Source: Gnetum montanum (taxonomy: Eukaryota; Streptophyta; Gnetopsida; Gnetales; Gnetaceae). Taken from it: 64,000 nt of DNA. Of the stretch, positions 34,140 through 48,180 are shown piece after piece; the stretch's first letter is position 1; the number at the start of each line of letters is the position of its first letter. The position numbers were made by a program, and so were the translations under genes. Below the pieces are notes generated by a model, which was not told the origin of the DNA, made no database searches, and was given only the letters and a program-made list of their open reading frames with translations. The stretch lies in the NCBI GenBank assembly GCA_015680685.1, contig MNCI01004881.1, positions 288,327 to 352,326 of the forward strand, written 5' to 3'.

Positions 34140-36430
34140 TCTTCTAAGAGATTGAGATTCATTAGGCATGCTCATTGAGCAAAGCTCAAGTTAACTAGCA
34201 GTAGCTAGAGTTTGAAGCTCTTCTTGGATTGGTAGTGTGGGTAGCTTACCATATACCAACTCATATGGTGAATAACAGATAGGTAATTTCTAGGTTGTTC
34301 TATAGGCCCATAGAGCATCATTCAATTTGGTGCTCCAATCCTTCCTAAACCTACTAACCATCCTAGTCAATATTCTAGTGATCTCATAGTTAGTCACTTC
34401 TTTTTGACCATTACCTTAGGGATGATGTGATGTGGTCAACTTATGGTTGATCCCAAGCTATTGCATGAACTTTTTGAATAGCACCAGTGAACTGACTTCT
34501 ATGATTGAAAATAATCATTCATGGCACTCTAAACCAGTTCATCACATGTTGTTGAAAAAACTTGATAGTTTTTTTTGCTGTACAATCTTTTGCCACTACT
34601 TCCTCTACCCATTTTGTGTAGTAATCCATGGTCATAATTATATATGCTTTCCCATTTGACATCAGTGTGATGGGGCCCATAAAATCAATTCCACATATAT
34701 CAAATGGTTCTAGTGGCTATATCCAGTGGTGTGGCCATTCATTCCTAGTCGTTATTCCTTCATCTTTTTGATACCTCTCACAAGAGTGTGCAAAGTTATG
34801 GGCATCTCTGAACAAGGTAGGCCAAAAGTAGGCTACCATCATAAGTTTTAGTGTTGTTCTAAGCCCTGCATATGGCCTCCACGTGGACCTTCATGAGTGT
34901 CCTGGAGGACTCTTTGTTGATCACATTCCAACACACACCATTTGACTAGCCCATCTACACAAATCTTGTATAGGTTTTAATTGATTTCCATATATCTCTT
35001 TATTTTTTGAAGGAACTATTCCTTCTGCTTCTTACTTCACTCAATAGGAAGCTCTTGTTTTGTTAAATAATTCAAATAATTAGTTATCCATAATGCTCCT
35101 ATTGAGTTTACAACCATCATGGTTTTAGTAAATAGATTCTTGTCAAGGAATTAGTTTGACAAAGGTTCAGTATGGTCTTGGGAATCCCATCTAAGTCTCA
35201 ACAATTGATCAGCTACAATGTTTTCTATAACCTTCTTGTCAATCATTGTTATGTCAAATTCTTGTAGAATAACGAGTCATCGAATCACTCTAGGAATAAA
35301 TGTTGGTTTGTTCATAAGAAAATAGATGGTGCTATGATCACTATGGACATAAATATGATACTCGAGCACATAATGTTGAGACTTCTCAAGAGCATACACC
35401 ATAGCCATGAGCTCCTTTTATGGTGTGGTGTAGTTTAATTATACCTTGGTGATGCTTTTGCTGGCATAGTGTATATAATATGGTCTCTTATGATCATCTA
35501 ACTACATCAATGTTGCACCAAGCACATAGTTGGAAGCATCTATCATCATATGAAAAGGCTTGGATCAATCCAAAGCTTGAAGGATTGGACTTATAATATG
35601 AAAAGGTCTCAAATTTCTTTTCACAAGACACTATCCATTCAAACAGTGCATCCTTCTTAGTGAGTTCTACTAGTAGTTTTGCAATCTTTGAAAAATTCTC
35701 AATGAATCTTCTAGAGTATCTCATGTAGCCTAAGAATGATTGGACATCTTTAACTATCTAAGGCCTCAAAGTGATATTTTGTATGACTCTTATTTTTTAG
35801 GATCCATCTCTATTCCTTTCTATGAAACTTTATGCCCTAAGATGATCCCATCCTAGACCATAAGATGGCTTTTCTACCAATTGATATATTTATCTTTACA
35901 CATCTCTTCAATACCTACTCAAGATGGTCTAGTGCTTGTTTAAAATCCAACCTATATATTGAAAAATCATCCATAAAGACTTCAACACCACTTCCTATTT
36001 ATGTACAAGTCTTTGAAAGGTGGTTGGCGCATTGCAAAGGCTGAAAGGCATCTACTTATAGGCAAATGTTTCCCCATGGACTGGTGAACGTCGTCTTCTC
36101 TTGATCCTTAGGCATGATGTAAATTTGATTACATTCACTGTACCCATCCAAAAAACTATAGTACTCATGTCCTACAATAGTGTTTAGGACTTGGTCAACA
36201 AATGGTAGAGGACAATGATCCTTGAATGTGGCAAAATTCAACAATCAAAAGTCGATGCACACTCGCCACTTACCCTCCCTTCTTTGAAACTATTACCAAA
36301 GGACTGACCCATTCACTATTTGCAATGGATTATATGAATTTGGCCTTTAGTAATTTTTCCAACTCTTACTTGACTATCTCTTTCAGTTTTGGGTTCAACC
36401 TTCTTTGTAGTTGACATCATGGTTTTACTA
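34140..36430 (-). pseudogene. pol of element 5 (RT, RNase H, integrase)
   Basis: RT fragments FKDHCPLPFVDQVL, YYSFLDGYSECNQI and TTFTSPWG (36,244-36,056), then EVFMDDF with the catalytic DD (about 35,965-35,985). RNase H side: RYSRRFIENFSKIAKLLVEL (35,724). Integrase core near 34,640-34,560 reads MTMDYYTKWVEE and NWFRVP. Frames change at least twice. The EVFMDDF and SFLDGYSGYNQ style is that of Athila-type elements. Confidence 0.8.
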
Positions 36431-36845
36431 TTGGATCAAGATATATTCGATGTTAATAAATTCTCAAATCAATTTCCATGATCTCATCATAAAACGATGT
36501 AAATGTTGTTGGCCTCTTGTTGACTACTTCTAATAGCTTCTTCTTTTGCTCTTTGTCTAGGTTGGCATTAATTATGACTAGCTTCTAATTATTTAGAAAA
36601 GCATATTCAAGTGTTGCTAATACGACCTTGAGTTCCAATGGTTCTGGCTCAACTTGATTTAGGATCTTAAGTTGTCCCCATTCTTCTTCTTCTTCTTGAC
36701 CTTCATGTGAGTAGGAACATTTTCATCGTAGTTGTTCTAGCTTATTAGTTTCTCCTATGTAAGCACTTATGATTTGATTTACTAGTTCCATGTATATTTC
36801 TTATTCAACTTCTTTATCTATAATCAACCACTGGGTGTCCTCTTG

Positions 36846-37290
36846 TTAGGTGGTTAACACATATAAGCACTTTTGCACATACATTTCTTCTACACATTTG
36901 TTGCATGCTATATTCTCTCCTTGTTTGATTTCCCATATCTTTTGCACACAACTGCACTTGTTGTCGTTGTATGCAATACATGAAACTCTGCATCTCTGAA
37001 TGATTCTTGCTAAATCTTCCTTAGACATTTCCAAAGACAAATCATGAATACCAAGCTTAGCATCGAAAGTGCTAAGCCAAGCTATTTCTATTATGATTGG
37101 AAATTCTTTCTTCTTCTTACCTACATGAATAACCAAAAAATCTACAAGGTAGGACCAGCTACTAATAATGGTAATCACATCATCCACTTGTTCTAGTGGA
37201 ACTATGATCAATTGGTCTACAAGCTCTACCTAAATGTTGCTCTTCTTTAATAGTAGTAGATTCAAGGCTTGATACATATCTTGCAATATC
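36846..37290 (-). pseudogene. Protease region of element 5
   Basis: The minus strand contains PLEQVDDVITII, DFLVIHV and FPIIIEIAWL, which correspond to the 'PLG-ED-V, F-V-D, P-I-LGRPFL' blocks of Athila-type aspartic proteases. The catalytic Asp region is not preserved. Confidence 0.55.
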
Positions 37291-37299
37291 AAGTTTATG

Positions 37300-37940
37300 C
37301 TTGACCTAGAATCAAGTTGATGAGTGGCGAGGTACCCCTACACTCAACCATACAAATACAAGCGTTCTCACGCATGATCCAGTCGAACTTTGCAAACGGA
37401 CTAGTTGTGGCACCTAGACAGTTATCCTTAGATTGCAGTTTTCTATCTTCCCACCTAAACTAGTATTATATTTGTCACGTATGATTTAGTCCAGAGTAAG
37501 GTGTATGATGTGTTCCTAATCTAACCGCTACTCCTGAAGGCAATAGGAAGTAATATTAACTAAGCTAAGCTAGGAGGGAAAGGGTAAGAAAATCTAATCT
37601 AGCCTAAGTGTGATTAGCATCCGTTCCTTGATCATTCGTACACATCTTGGACTTCTTGCACGACTACCACTAGGATTACCAAGCGTAGATCCTAGGTATG
37701 CCACTGGGTTACCAAGTAGTGGGGCTTAAATGCTCATAATCAAGTTGTACTCATTCTACGTTCTAGGAGATAAGGGTGAGAGAGATTAACTACGAAAGTA
37801 GTAAATAACAATTAAATAAATAAACAAAGTGAATGCTACAATGATGAAGTAATCTTGATCTTTATTTCTGGTCATGTGCATGTCTAAGTACATCACACTC
37901 AAATAAAGTATTGATGTGATTAGAGCCTATTCAATCCTCT
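37300..37940 (-). mobile_element. LTR/leader fragment inserted in element 5
   Basis: The block separates protease and gag of element 5. Its 37,668-37,765 part is the reverse complement of 60,590-60,690 (CTAGGATTACCAAGC, GGGTTACCAA, TGTACTCATTCT), and 37,830-37,920 matches 58,440-58,550. It is therefore a minus-strand piece of the same Athila-type LTR family. Confidence 0.55.
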
Positions 37941-39116
37941 CCTCCATAATTTTTAGAGCTATTGCAAGCTTCTCATCTACCAAATCATACATTTTTTCTA
38001 CCTTTGCTGCAAGATCAATTACAAATTTTAGAATAGGTAGTATTTTCTTCTATACTACCTCATCCAAGGTTTCCTCCTCTTGTGGATCATAGATTTATAC
38101 ATCCCTTTTTTGAGTGGATGAGTTTCTATTATATTCTTTTGCTAATTCTCTCTTCTTTAATTCACCTTCTTCTTTCCCCACTTAGGTAATAAGTCTTTGG
38201 ATACGATGAGTAGACATCTCTAATAATCAACCTTGGGCATAAACCCCAAGGGTCTCTCTAGTCTTGTTTCTGAGCCCATCAATAATGTGCCTAGGTTGCT
38301 CCCTCAAAGAAAATCCATGGTCTAGGCACCTATGTAGAAGTGAATAGTACCTACCCATTACCACATCAAGGAATTCATGGGTTCCTTGCTTCCATCCTTG
38401 GATCTACTTTCTTAGGTTTAACACTCAAGAGTAACTCTAATATTTATCATTGAAGATTTCTAGCATCGTGCTCCATCTTTGAATTGATTTTGGTTCTAAT
38501 GATCTGTACTAACTTTTAGCTTCTTTAACGAGTGTTCTAGGGAACAACTTAAGTTTTTGCTAGTCAATTTCTATGTTTTGTAAAATGCAAGCATCATAGA
38601 ATGCTTGAAGGTAGTGTTGTGGGTTTGTGTTATATCCACCCTCAAATTTGGGCTACTTAATACAACTATCCCTTACATGCCTGGTTGGTATATAAATTGC
38701 TTCCTTGATATTCATCATACTTCAAGTGGCCAATAGGGGTTCTTCATGGTGATTGGGTGTGTAGGCCTTATTATAGTGGTGATCCCTTCTATGTTCATAA
38801 TGCTCCCTTTCATCACATCTAATCCTTTCCCTTCTTCTTTCATAATCATCCTCTTCATTGTTGGAATGTCTTCTTCAATACTCATATTTCTCACCACCCC
38901 TTTGTTTGTCCCTATCAAGGTCTTTGTATCAATGTTCCTTCTTGTCAAACTTTGTAGATGAGCGTGAGAAGGTGAAGCAAGTAGTTGGAGAATAGTGTCA
39001 TCTAGTTCTCTTTTGGTAATTCCTTGGTTCATTCTTCTTTGGCTCATCAGAAGCTCTAGGCCTTGAGCTCTACCTATATCTTGAGTCTTTTGCATTCCCT
39101 CCAAAGTCCTCCCCAA
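37941..39116 (-). pseudogene. gag remnant of element 5
   Basis: A minus-strand coding-like relic with Arg/Met/Gln-rich segments (for example SQRRMNQGITKRELDDT at 39,050). It lies upstream of the protease relic. No conserved gag motif is certain; the call rests on position. Confidence 0.4.
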
Positions 39117-39374
39117 GAGTTGACTTTAGTTTGGTGTTAACAAGGTCTTTAATATGTATGATTGATGTGTAAGAGTGGGATCTTTAAAGTTGGTAGGACT
39201 TGTCAGCTTGGAGTGAAGTGTCCTTAATTTCCTCTAGGACAACTATCTAAGGGGCTCTCTTCCCCTCTCTTGTTCATGTTGAGCTTCCATAAGGGCATCC
39301 CTTTATGCTTAGGCCTCTTGATATAAACTCATCATGTTTTTGGTGACTATGTATCTATCTTATTCATAACTTAG

Positions 39375-39845
39375 TGATGAGTCTCATTAAGTTGGTTGGA
39401 TCGACGAGGCCCCGTCGACACAATGTCAATTTTCTTGATTTTTGGCTATAAATACACGCTTGCGGCTGCATTTAAGGCATAAGTAGATTGCAATTGTAGT
39501 AGAGCTCTTGTAGTTTTTTATTTAAAAGCTAGAATTTTTCCCCCACGTGCCTATAGTAGGAGTCATTGAGTGTACAGATATTTGTTTGAGCATTGTTGTA
39601 CTTGAGCATGACAATGTGTGCAACAATAAATACAAGCTTTCTAATAAACCTTGAAACACTTTGGATATATTAGCCATTTTATTTATGCATTTACTTCTTC
39701 GAATAATTTATTAAATGATTTCAATTAGTTATTAAATATTTTCTATTTATTACATTAATGAGGCAATTAAGTGAGATAGACTACACACATAAGTACAACC
39801 GCTTCGAGCATAACATGTATTCACTTGGTAATCCCAACAACATTA
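39375..39845 (+). mobile_element. 5' LTR of element 6
   Basis: Starts TGATGAGTCTCATTAAG, TATA box TATAAATA at 39,447-39,454. Bases 39,390-39,590 match 51,690-51,885. The end is uncertain; CCCAACA at about 39,839 corresponds to CCCAACA at 60,757 in the LTR relic there. No clear PBS. Confidence 0.6.
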
Positions 39846-40939
39846 TGACTTGGTACATCCAATAGCATAGCGCTTGGTTGCCCAACTGTAAATACATGGG
39901 TTTAAGATGTGTATAGAAAGTGGGAATAGATACTTATGTTATGATTAGTTAATTAGTTAATTTAGATTAGTTAGTCATAAAAATTATAGATAAAAAGGGA
40001 TTTGACTAACTAATCTAAATTAATCTAAGACATAAAAATTAGTTAATTAGTTAATTTAGATTAGTTAGATAAGACATAAAAATTATAAAAATTGAATGTC
40101 TCAATTACACTTAACCATACCAATGAATCTCACAAGTAAAATTAGGAAGACAATGATTGAACTTAAGACTATATTTACTTTCTAAAGAGCTAGTGCACTG
40201 GAAATGACAAAGTCTGTGGAATTCATCCAAATCGCACATAAATGCTTTTTGATTTGTATGGTTGGGCATAGGGGTACCTAGCTACTCATCATTGGCACTG
40301 TTGCTAAGGACTTTTTTTATGGAACATGCACTATTTAGGTCTAAGTGAATACCATTAATATCATTGTATGAACCTCAAGGTCAATATCATTTCCATTATA
40401 CATAAAAATTATAGAAGCACACTAATAATTTTATTTTGTTTTGTAAAATTTCTTCTTCTTCTTGCAAGCATGAGGATATCAAACCACCAATACCATAAGA
40501 ATGCAGGCTGGTTTACACTCATCCAGATGAGTTTGTGCTGAATTTCACCTTCATCCTACATTAGGATGAATAGATGAGATGGCGTGATATGAAGGGCAAC
40601 ATCATCTTACCCCCCTACCCCCCCNCCCCCCCCCCCTCCCAATAGATTTGCACTCAGGATGCTATGCAAAACCCTTAAGAAGTTGGGCATAGCAATCTTC
40701 ATGAAGAATACATTGTGCATGGTTATGACATTGGAAACTACTATCCCACTGAAACACAACGCAAATGAGATCAATGTCAAGAGAAACGCTATGAAGCTAC
40801 ACAGGAAAAACATTATACTAACCCCTTGTTCCTACTAGATCAAGAGGACAATGAGGATCCTCCCTTGGAAGGTTCTCAACATGAAAATTTTCCACCCCCT
40901 ACTACTAATGACAAGGGTGTGAACTTGACCCTGCGATCG
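39846..40939 (+). other. Leader of element 6
   Basis: No gene. A 40-bp AT-rich segment (AGTTAATTAGTTAATTTAG) occurs twice at 39,948-40,065, partly inverted. A C-run with an ambiguous base lies at 40,611-40,637. Confidence 0.45.
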
Positions 40940-42790
40940 ACTATTCATAAATTGGGTTCAAGAAAAAGTGATAGATAAGGTAGGGACTTGGGTAAACATC
41001 ACAACAACAAGGGATCTAAGGATGGTAATCGTAACAAGTGTAAGAGTGATGGCAAACACCATGGTGGTAGTGGCAATCCACCTTCCTCTTCTTCCTCTTC
41101 ATCCTCTTCATCTGATTCTGAACATTCCTCTTCATCTAATGGTTCTCATGGAAGCCATCATTGAAACAACTATGATAAAGGTGATCACTGAGATAACAAT
41201 GACTGTGAAGGCCACCAAAACCAAAGGGGTGGCTGAAACCATCATCGATGCAATGATGATGATGAACTTTTATTGGCAACTCGAAGTATGCTCAATATTG
41301 TGAAGGCAATTAAAATCCCGACTAGGCATATGAAGGATAGTCAGATCAAGCACCTAGATATGAACAATATCCCAAGATTTAAAGGGGATACAATTCTAAT
41401 TCACAGACACATCTATAAGCTTTTCAAGATGCTTGTGCCTTATGGAACATAGAGAATGAGTGGCAGAAACTCAAAGTTTTCCCAAGGATACTAATTAAGG
41501 AAGCTGAAAGTTGGTACTGATCCTTAGAGTTGGAATCTATCCATAGATGGAGTACCATGTTAGAACTATAATGAAAAATACCAAACATACTCTAGAGCAT
41601 CTAATCTAAGAAGGCAAATCCAAGGCTAAAAAAAAAGCACATGAACCCTTGGATGCTACAATGGGCCAATAATATTCACTCCTACACTGATGCCCTGGCC
41701 ATGGTTACTCTTAAAGGGAACAACTTCACCACATCATAGATGGGCTTAAATCCAAAATAAGAAGAACTCTTGGGGTGTATTCCCAAGGAAGGTGGTCTAA
41801 ATTAAGAGCTCATCAAATCCAAAGGTTAATTGAGTAGGTAGCAAAAGAAGAAGGTGAGCTACAAAAAAGGGAAAGTGTTGAAGAGTATAACAAGGATCCT
41901 TTTATTAGAAAATGAGAGGTCCGATTTTGTGATGAGGAGGAATCACCACTTGATGAAGTGGTGAATAGAAAGGCCTTAACCATTCAAAAATCTTTCTTTG
42001 ATATTTTGGCCAAAGTTGACAAGCTATGGGACTCTTTGGATGAAAAATTTCAAACCACTTTGAAGATTGCTGAAGAATCCAAAGAGTAAAGTAGTGGTCG
42101 TAATCACATGAGATGAAAAGAAGTTGAACATGCCTACCAAAGAGGTAAAAGCAAAACTATTATAATAAAGGAAGTTTTGGAGTCTGACTCTAATGATGAA
42201 ACTGAATGTAACATATGCCAATACAAACATCCAAAGGAATGTTACCTTGTGGTGTCACACTCACAAGAGTCTGGAGTGTATGCATTGAATCCTCGCCTAG
42301 CACATAGGCAAGCTCCAAGACGATTTCTTTATACTCAAGGTAGCCCAAGGCAATTCCACCAACAACAATAAGCTTACTACCCAAGTGGAACTCCTCCACA
42401 ACCTTATGACCAACACCAATAGTGGTACCAACCACAATCATGGGGAATTCCACCACCAAGGTAGCAGTACCCTTATAGGCAACCAGATCCATACAAGTAC
42501 TATGTTTAGCAACCTATCTCCCCTAGAAGTTCTACAAGTAATGCATCATTCTAGCATCACTATTATCCTCCAAAGTATCATTACACACATTCACCATCTA
42601 CTCAAGGAAAAAACTCATATCTATATCCTTATCATCCTTCACATCCCTCTACACCTACACCTCCACCTTCAACCTAATTACCTCCTCCTCTATCTCTGCA
42701 AGGTAAGGTTCCTCCAAAGCCTCAACAATGAAATTCTACAATGGTTGTATACTCACAACTAGCTTTTCAACTAAGTGGTCCAAATAATCG
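40940..42790 (+). pseudogene. gag remnant of element 6
   Basis: Plus-strand coding relic with a poly-Ser stretch (41,075-41,150), LATRSMLN, IPRFKGD (about 41,360) and a Gln/Pro/Tyr-rich tail (QPYDQ, PQSWGIPPP, 42,400-42,500). A Cys/His segment (CNICQYKHPKEC, about 42,210) may be a zinc knuckle. Stops and shifts occur throughout. Role inferred from position before protease and RT. Confidence 0.6.
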
Positions 42791-42959
42791 ATCAAGGAAA
42801 TGACCTTTCTTCTAGCCTAGCAGTCCTCTTTAGCCCTCACAACCTACTTTGATTCATCGTCCTACATCTCCATCACCCTCATCCTCTACATCAAATACCT
42901 TCAAGTGCCCTTCAAACAAGTGCTACCTAGGATCTCCACTGTAATGCTAACTCATGCTG

Positions 42960-43420
42960 TTTCTGACTAGATCAAGGCTAGCAATCTTCCTACAAAAAGA
43001 TTGGACCTGAGAAGTCCACTCATTTATCTACAAATTTCTGGACAAGAGCCATGCAAGGCTCTTCTTAATTCTAGTTCTGAAGTTAACCTCATCTCCCATG
43101 ATATGTATAAGGCTTAGAACCTACCCCCTCTTAGGAAGGGCAACATCCATCTAGAATTAGCAAATTAGTCAATTACTATCCCTTTGGGATTAGTAGAGGA
43201 CATTGTGACCATAGTTTGTAGGTGGTCCTATCCTACTGATTTTCTAGTAATCAAGGTGGACAACTACAAAAATGACTTCCCTATCATTATGGAAAGAGCT
43301 TGGTTAAGCATGATTGATGCATGAATGGATAGAAGGAACTTATCTTTAGAAATATCCAAGGAAAATGAGCTAGGAAAAATTGATAACGGGTGCAATTGTG
43401 TGTAAAGGATTTGATCAATC
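42960..43420 (+). pseudogene. Protease remnant of element 6
   Basis: ALLNSSSEVNLISHDMY (about 43,050) stands where aspartic proteases have L-x-D-T/S-G-x-x-x-N-L-I; the catalytic Asp is Asn here. It is followed by PLGLVEDIV and FPIIMERAWL, paralleling element 5. Confidence 0.65.
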
Positions 43421-43829
43421 AAGAGCACATACATTAAAGCATGTAATCAATGTAGGCAAGAGATCAATATTCAAAGGTATCTGTACGTAGCAGCCACAAA
43501 AAAAGAGGGCACCCAGTGGTTGATAGCTAATTTAGATAGTAGCATAATATGCATGGAGCTAACTAAGAGCTTTACATGTGCATATGTTGAAGGCATGGAT
43601 AAAATTGAACAAGTTCATTACCAACTATCTAATGAAGATGATGATACCTGTTGGGAAAAGTTGGAAATCCTTGATCACTTCAAGTAAGAACCCTTAGAAC
43701 TAAAAACTTTACCAGCTAGTATGGAGTATGTAAGTGGTAAATAAATGGTCAAGAGCCTTTCCTTGGTCATATCCAAAGCTAACAGGAATCAATCCAAGGA
43801 TATGTCAGCATCGCATCTACACTAACCCA

Positions 43830-46480
43830 GCCATGAAACCTAGAAGGAAACCATAGAGGCAGTTGAACCCCAAATTAAAGTAAATCATCAAGGAGGAGAT
43901 AGAGTAACTGCTCAAGGCAGGGTTTATGTATCCAATCATGGATAGTGAGTGGGTTAGTCCACTCATAATTGTAACAAAGAAGGATGGCAAATAGTGGGTC
44001 TGCATCTACTTTAGGTTGTTAAATATGGCAACATTTAAGGATCACTTTCCTTTGCCCTTTGTGGATCAAGTATTAGACACCATATCTGGGCATTGTTATT
44101 ATAGTTTTTTGGATGGTTATAATGGTTATAACCAAATCCAAATTACACTCAAAGATTAGGCAAAGACAACATTCATGACTCCATGGGGAACTTTTGCATA
44201 TCGTAAGATGTCATTTGGTCTATGCAATGCCCCTGCAACATTTCAATGATTGGTCCTTAATATATTTCAATAGTAAATAGGTAGTTGTGTTGAAGTCTTC
44301 ATGGATGACTTTTTAGCCTATGGAGCTACCTTTGAGCAAGCTTTGGACTGACTTGAATAAGTATTGAAGAGATGTGTTGAGACAAATCTACAACTCAACT
44401 AGCAAAAGAGCCATCTCATGATCCAGGAAGGCATTGTGCTAGGGCACCAAGTTTCACAAAAGGAGATTGAGGTAGATCCAAAAAGGATAAGGGTCATCCA
44501 AGGAATAACACACCAACTAGAGACTGTTAAAGATGTTCAATCATTCCTTGGACACACTGGCTACTACCAACGATTTATTGAGAATTTCTCTAAGATTGCA
44601 AAGCCATTAGTAGAGCTTGCAAAGAAAAATGCACCTTTCATCTGGACCAAGGAATGTGAACACACATTCCAATAATTAAAAGAGAAACTTGTAGAAACAC
44701 CAATCCTACGAGCACTGAATTGGTTCAAACCATTCCATATCATGATAGACGCATCTAATTATGCCTTGGGAGTTGTGCTCACGTAGATGGATGATAAGAA
44801 ATATCCATATTATATCCACTGTGTGAGTCAAAGCATTGTGGGAGCACAATTAAATTACACCACCACGGAGAAAGAGTTAATGGTAGTGGTGTACATGCAA
44901 GAAAATTTTAGGTACTATGTGCTTGATTACAAGGTATTTGTGCATACAAAACACAGTGTAATTCACTTCCTCATGAATAAGCTGATGATGAGCCCTCGTA
45001 TCATACGATGGCTTGTGATCTTGCAGGAATTCAATCTCACTATGGTAGATTGAAAAGAGACTGAGAATGTGGTCACTAACCATCTCTCTCACTTAAAATG
45101 GAATAACAAAGAGGAGGATAGCCTACTCTCTTATCAGTTTCTAGATGAACTCATCTTTACAGAAGTAATAAGTAAACAAACGCTTGAAAAAGCAACATGG
45201 TATAATGGCATCCTCGCATATCTTCTCACTCAAGACATGCCATAAGACTTGGATTTTAGGAAAATGCAACAATTTCTTCATCAAGTCAAATACTTCATGG
45301 AAATCAACAGATACCTTTATAAGATGTGTGCTAATGGCCTGATCTGTTAGTGTATCCTTGATGAAGATCAACTACACATTCTCTAGGATTTTTATAAAGG
45401 GCCTTGCGAAGGCCATTATGTAGGAAGATGCACAACCATAAAAATCCTGATGGCAGGATACTATTGGCCTACAATCTTTAGGGATGCCCACCAATTCATC
45501 AAGTCTTGTGAATGTTGTCAACGTGATGTGGGGATGACCACTGGCATGGAAGGTCCTCAATAATGGATTTAACTAGTTGAACCTTTCGACATATGGGGCA
45601 TTGACTTCATAGGTCCCATCACACCCATGTCTAACAAGAAGGTGTATATTATAATAGTAGTTGACTACTGCACAAAATGGACAAAAGTAGTAGCCATTAC
45701 TGATTGTACATCATCCACTACTATCAAATTTATACAAAAAATATTGTGAATAGGTTTGGGGTGCCATGTTCACTAATTTTTGCTAATGAAACTCATCTCA
45801 CAGGTGCCACATTTAGAAAATTAATGCAATGCTTGGGGGTAGAACATAAATTAACAACACCTTACCACCCCCAAGCCAATGGTTAAGCAAATGTAACCAA
45901 CTAAGAGATTACAAAAATATTAACGCGAACCATTAGCAAATATAGGAAGGACTAGAGTACAAAACTTAATGATGATCTCTAGGCTTATTGATCAACTTGG
46001 AAACTTCCTATTAGCTATTCTCCCTATGATTTAGTGTATAAGAAATTTCCAATGCTCCCAATCCAATTTGAGCTCTGTACACTCTCAATATCCTGTGAAC
46101 TAAATCTTGACCTAAGTCTAGAACAAAAATAAAGATTAATCAACCTAAATGTGTTAGAGGAAAATTGATTAGTAGCCCTATCCTTGAATAAGGTAAATAA
46201 GGCATTTAGCAAGCAACATCATGACCTTAGAATTAGGAAAGTAAAACTTCAACCAAGAGATAAGGTTCTTTATTAGAACCCCACACATGTACCCCAAAAC
46301 ATAAAATTCCAAACATTGTGAGAGGGACCTTATATAATTGATCAAACCTTTCCCTTTGGGGTCATGTTGATCTACAAACCTGATTGCCCAAATAAAAAGT
46401 AGTTGGTCAACATCCAACAAGTGAAGCCTTTCCTCAAATCAAGACAAGCCAGTGTAAATGTCACCTCAACGAATGGACAA
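43830..46480 (+). pseudogene. pol of element 6 (RT, RNase H, integrase)
   Basis: RT: KDHFPLPFVDQVL, SFLDGYNGYNQI, SFGLCNAPATFQ and catalytic VFMDDF (44,295-44,312), then GIVLGHQVSQKEIEVD and FLGHTGYYQRFIENFSKI. RNase H: ASNYALGVVL, TTEKELMVVV, VHTKHSVIHFL. Integrase: zinc finger HYVGR ... CCQRD (about 45,415-45,525), core WGIDFIGPI, DYCTKWTKVV, with FANETHL at the second catalytic Asp (Asn instead) and the Glu position also lost, and YHPQANG. There are many stops, largely TAG/TAA. Motif style is Athila. A C-terminal domain (KVKLQPRDKVL) ends near 46,480. Confidence 0.85.
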
Positions 46481-48180
46481 CCACGGTCTTTTTTTAGATC
46501 TCCTCCTTCCAACTCAATCGTGGGGGAGAAGGCCATCCATGCTAATCATCAAATTGGCCTCTTAGTTTTTCTACCTTTTTGCTTTTCATGTTTTAGGTTT
46601 TACAAATTTTTGATTTTCAAATTTTTTTCATTTTATACCATCTTTAGTACCTTTAAACCTTCTTGACTATTTTACATTTTCGTATATATTTTACTTTATT
46701 TTTTTTATTTTAAGTGTGATATTTTCTAAATTTTGCTAATAAATTTGCTTTATTATCACAGGACACAATGTCGCTATTGTTGTTTACTAATAATGGTTTG
46801 TGCTTAATGAGAGATTGTCAATGTCTGGTTTTTATTTTTGAATTCTGATATCTAATGACTTTAACATGGTTTATTTTTCATGGAACAAGCAATGAGTCCA
46901 CATCATCCACCCATCAAATGTACTCTATGGTTTTCCTTGTTCTTGGAATTTGAGGTCCCTTTTCATCAAAGAAACTTTTAATCAATTGATGACCTTGGTA
47001 GTTCTAGAATTAGGAAGGATTCAAAGGTTTGTAAAAGGTGTGACTTCAAGGGGACTTAATACTCTTTGTACTCTTCTACTTGAGTGCTTGAGTGCTTTTC
47101 ACTAACTTCTTGCCTTTCCACACCAACCACTAATAGGAAGTCAAATAACATCATTGCATGGTGTGGTTTCCATTTCAAAAAAAAATGGGAATTCAAAGCA
47201 CATTCCTTCGACATGAATAAGTCCTCATATGGTGTGGTTCCCATTTCAAAAAAAATAAACAAAAATAATGGAAATTCAAAGCATACCTCTTGGACAAATA
47301 AATGAGCTACAAGCACTAGTTATGGGACTTGAACAACATAAACCCATGCTTGAAGGTCCCCTCTAACTAAGGGCCTCTCTGTCACTTCCTAATTCCCTTT
47401 TCGCCTCCTTGTGGAATGGTGGTTGTTTTGTGGAAGCACTCTTGTGTCTCAAGTAGATGGATTAGTCGTAGAGTGGTGATGTGAAGTCATTGAGAGTGGA
47501 TGGTTTTGGTCTAAACTAAAGATGGAACTTCCTAGGTCATTTTAACCACAAATTCTCCAAGGGACTTCTTATGACCTCAACTTGGAACTCCATTCCACCT
47601 TCTCTATCATCCATCCATGCTTCCATACCTCACATCACTATCCTGTTCTATGTTATGCTTCGTGTCTTAATCTGACATGTTGGGATTCTTAAGTGGATTA
47701 TTTCGAGTTGGTCTTTAACTTTTCATGACCATTAATTAACTATGGGGCCCATGAACTCTTCAATTAAGGTTATGTAAGGGCAAAAATGACATGAGCCTAC
47801 TATGGGGAGGACCCACTTGTATAGCTGTTAGCTTGGTTAGTTAAGGTTCCTTACCTTTGCCATCACCACAATCTGACCTTTTGCATTTTCCATTGCATAA
47901 ACTACTTAGCACTCCTTAAGCTTTCATTTCTTTCATCTACTAAATCAATTTTTCTTCATTTTTCTTTATTTTTCCAAATTTATGATCTTAAACACCCTCT
48001 TCTCATGTTTTCATACTATTCTTGGTCTTCTAAGCTTTCATTTGATCCCAATTTCATCCAAAAATTCTTTGTATTTTAAAATTTTGACCAAGTCAATGGT
48101 GTTCGTTGACTACATCAATGAGGCCTCATCGACATAGCTAACCATGTTGATGAGGCCTCGTCAATGCAATGCTTAAATCC
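46481..48180 (+). other. Spacer between pol and the env-position ORF of element 6
   Basis: No gene. A 71-bp direct duplication at 47,158-47,300 contains ATGGTGTGGTTYCCATTTC followed by an A-run. From 48,095 the sequence becomes U3-like, with TCAATGAGGCCTCATCGAC and TGATGAGGCCTCGTCAATG as in the LTRs of this family. Confidence 0.6.

Larger units (their letters stand above)
34131..39370 (-). mobile_element. Element 5: Athila-like Ty3/gypsy relic
   Basis: Minus strand: gag (39,116-37,941), an inserted LTR-like block (37,940-37,300), protease (37,290-36,846), RT (about 36,430-35,740), RNase H (35,724-35,300) and integrase (about 35,000-34,140). No intact LTR is seen at either end. Many stops and frameshifts. 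It lies head to head with element 6, which belongs to the same group. Confidence 0.75.

Noticed and set aside
40607-40813. Minus-strand open frame with a Gly-rich end crossing an N
   Set aside because: The Gly run is a poly-C tract with an ambiguous base, and there is no family resemblance.
34140-46480. Elements 5 and 6 as one inverted-repeat giant element
   Set aside because: Both have their own gag-PR-RT-INT order and diverge throughout; two head-to-head elements of one group explain it more simply.
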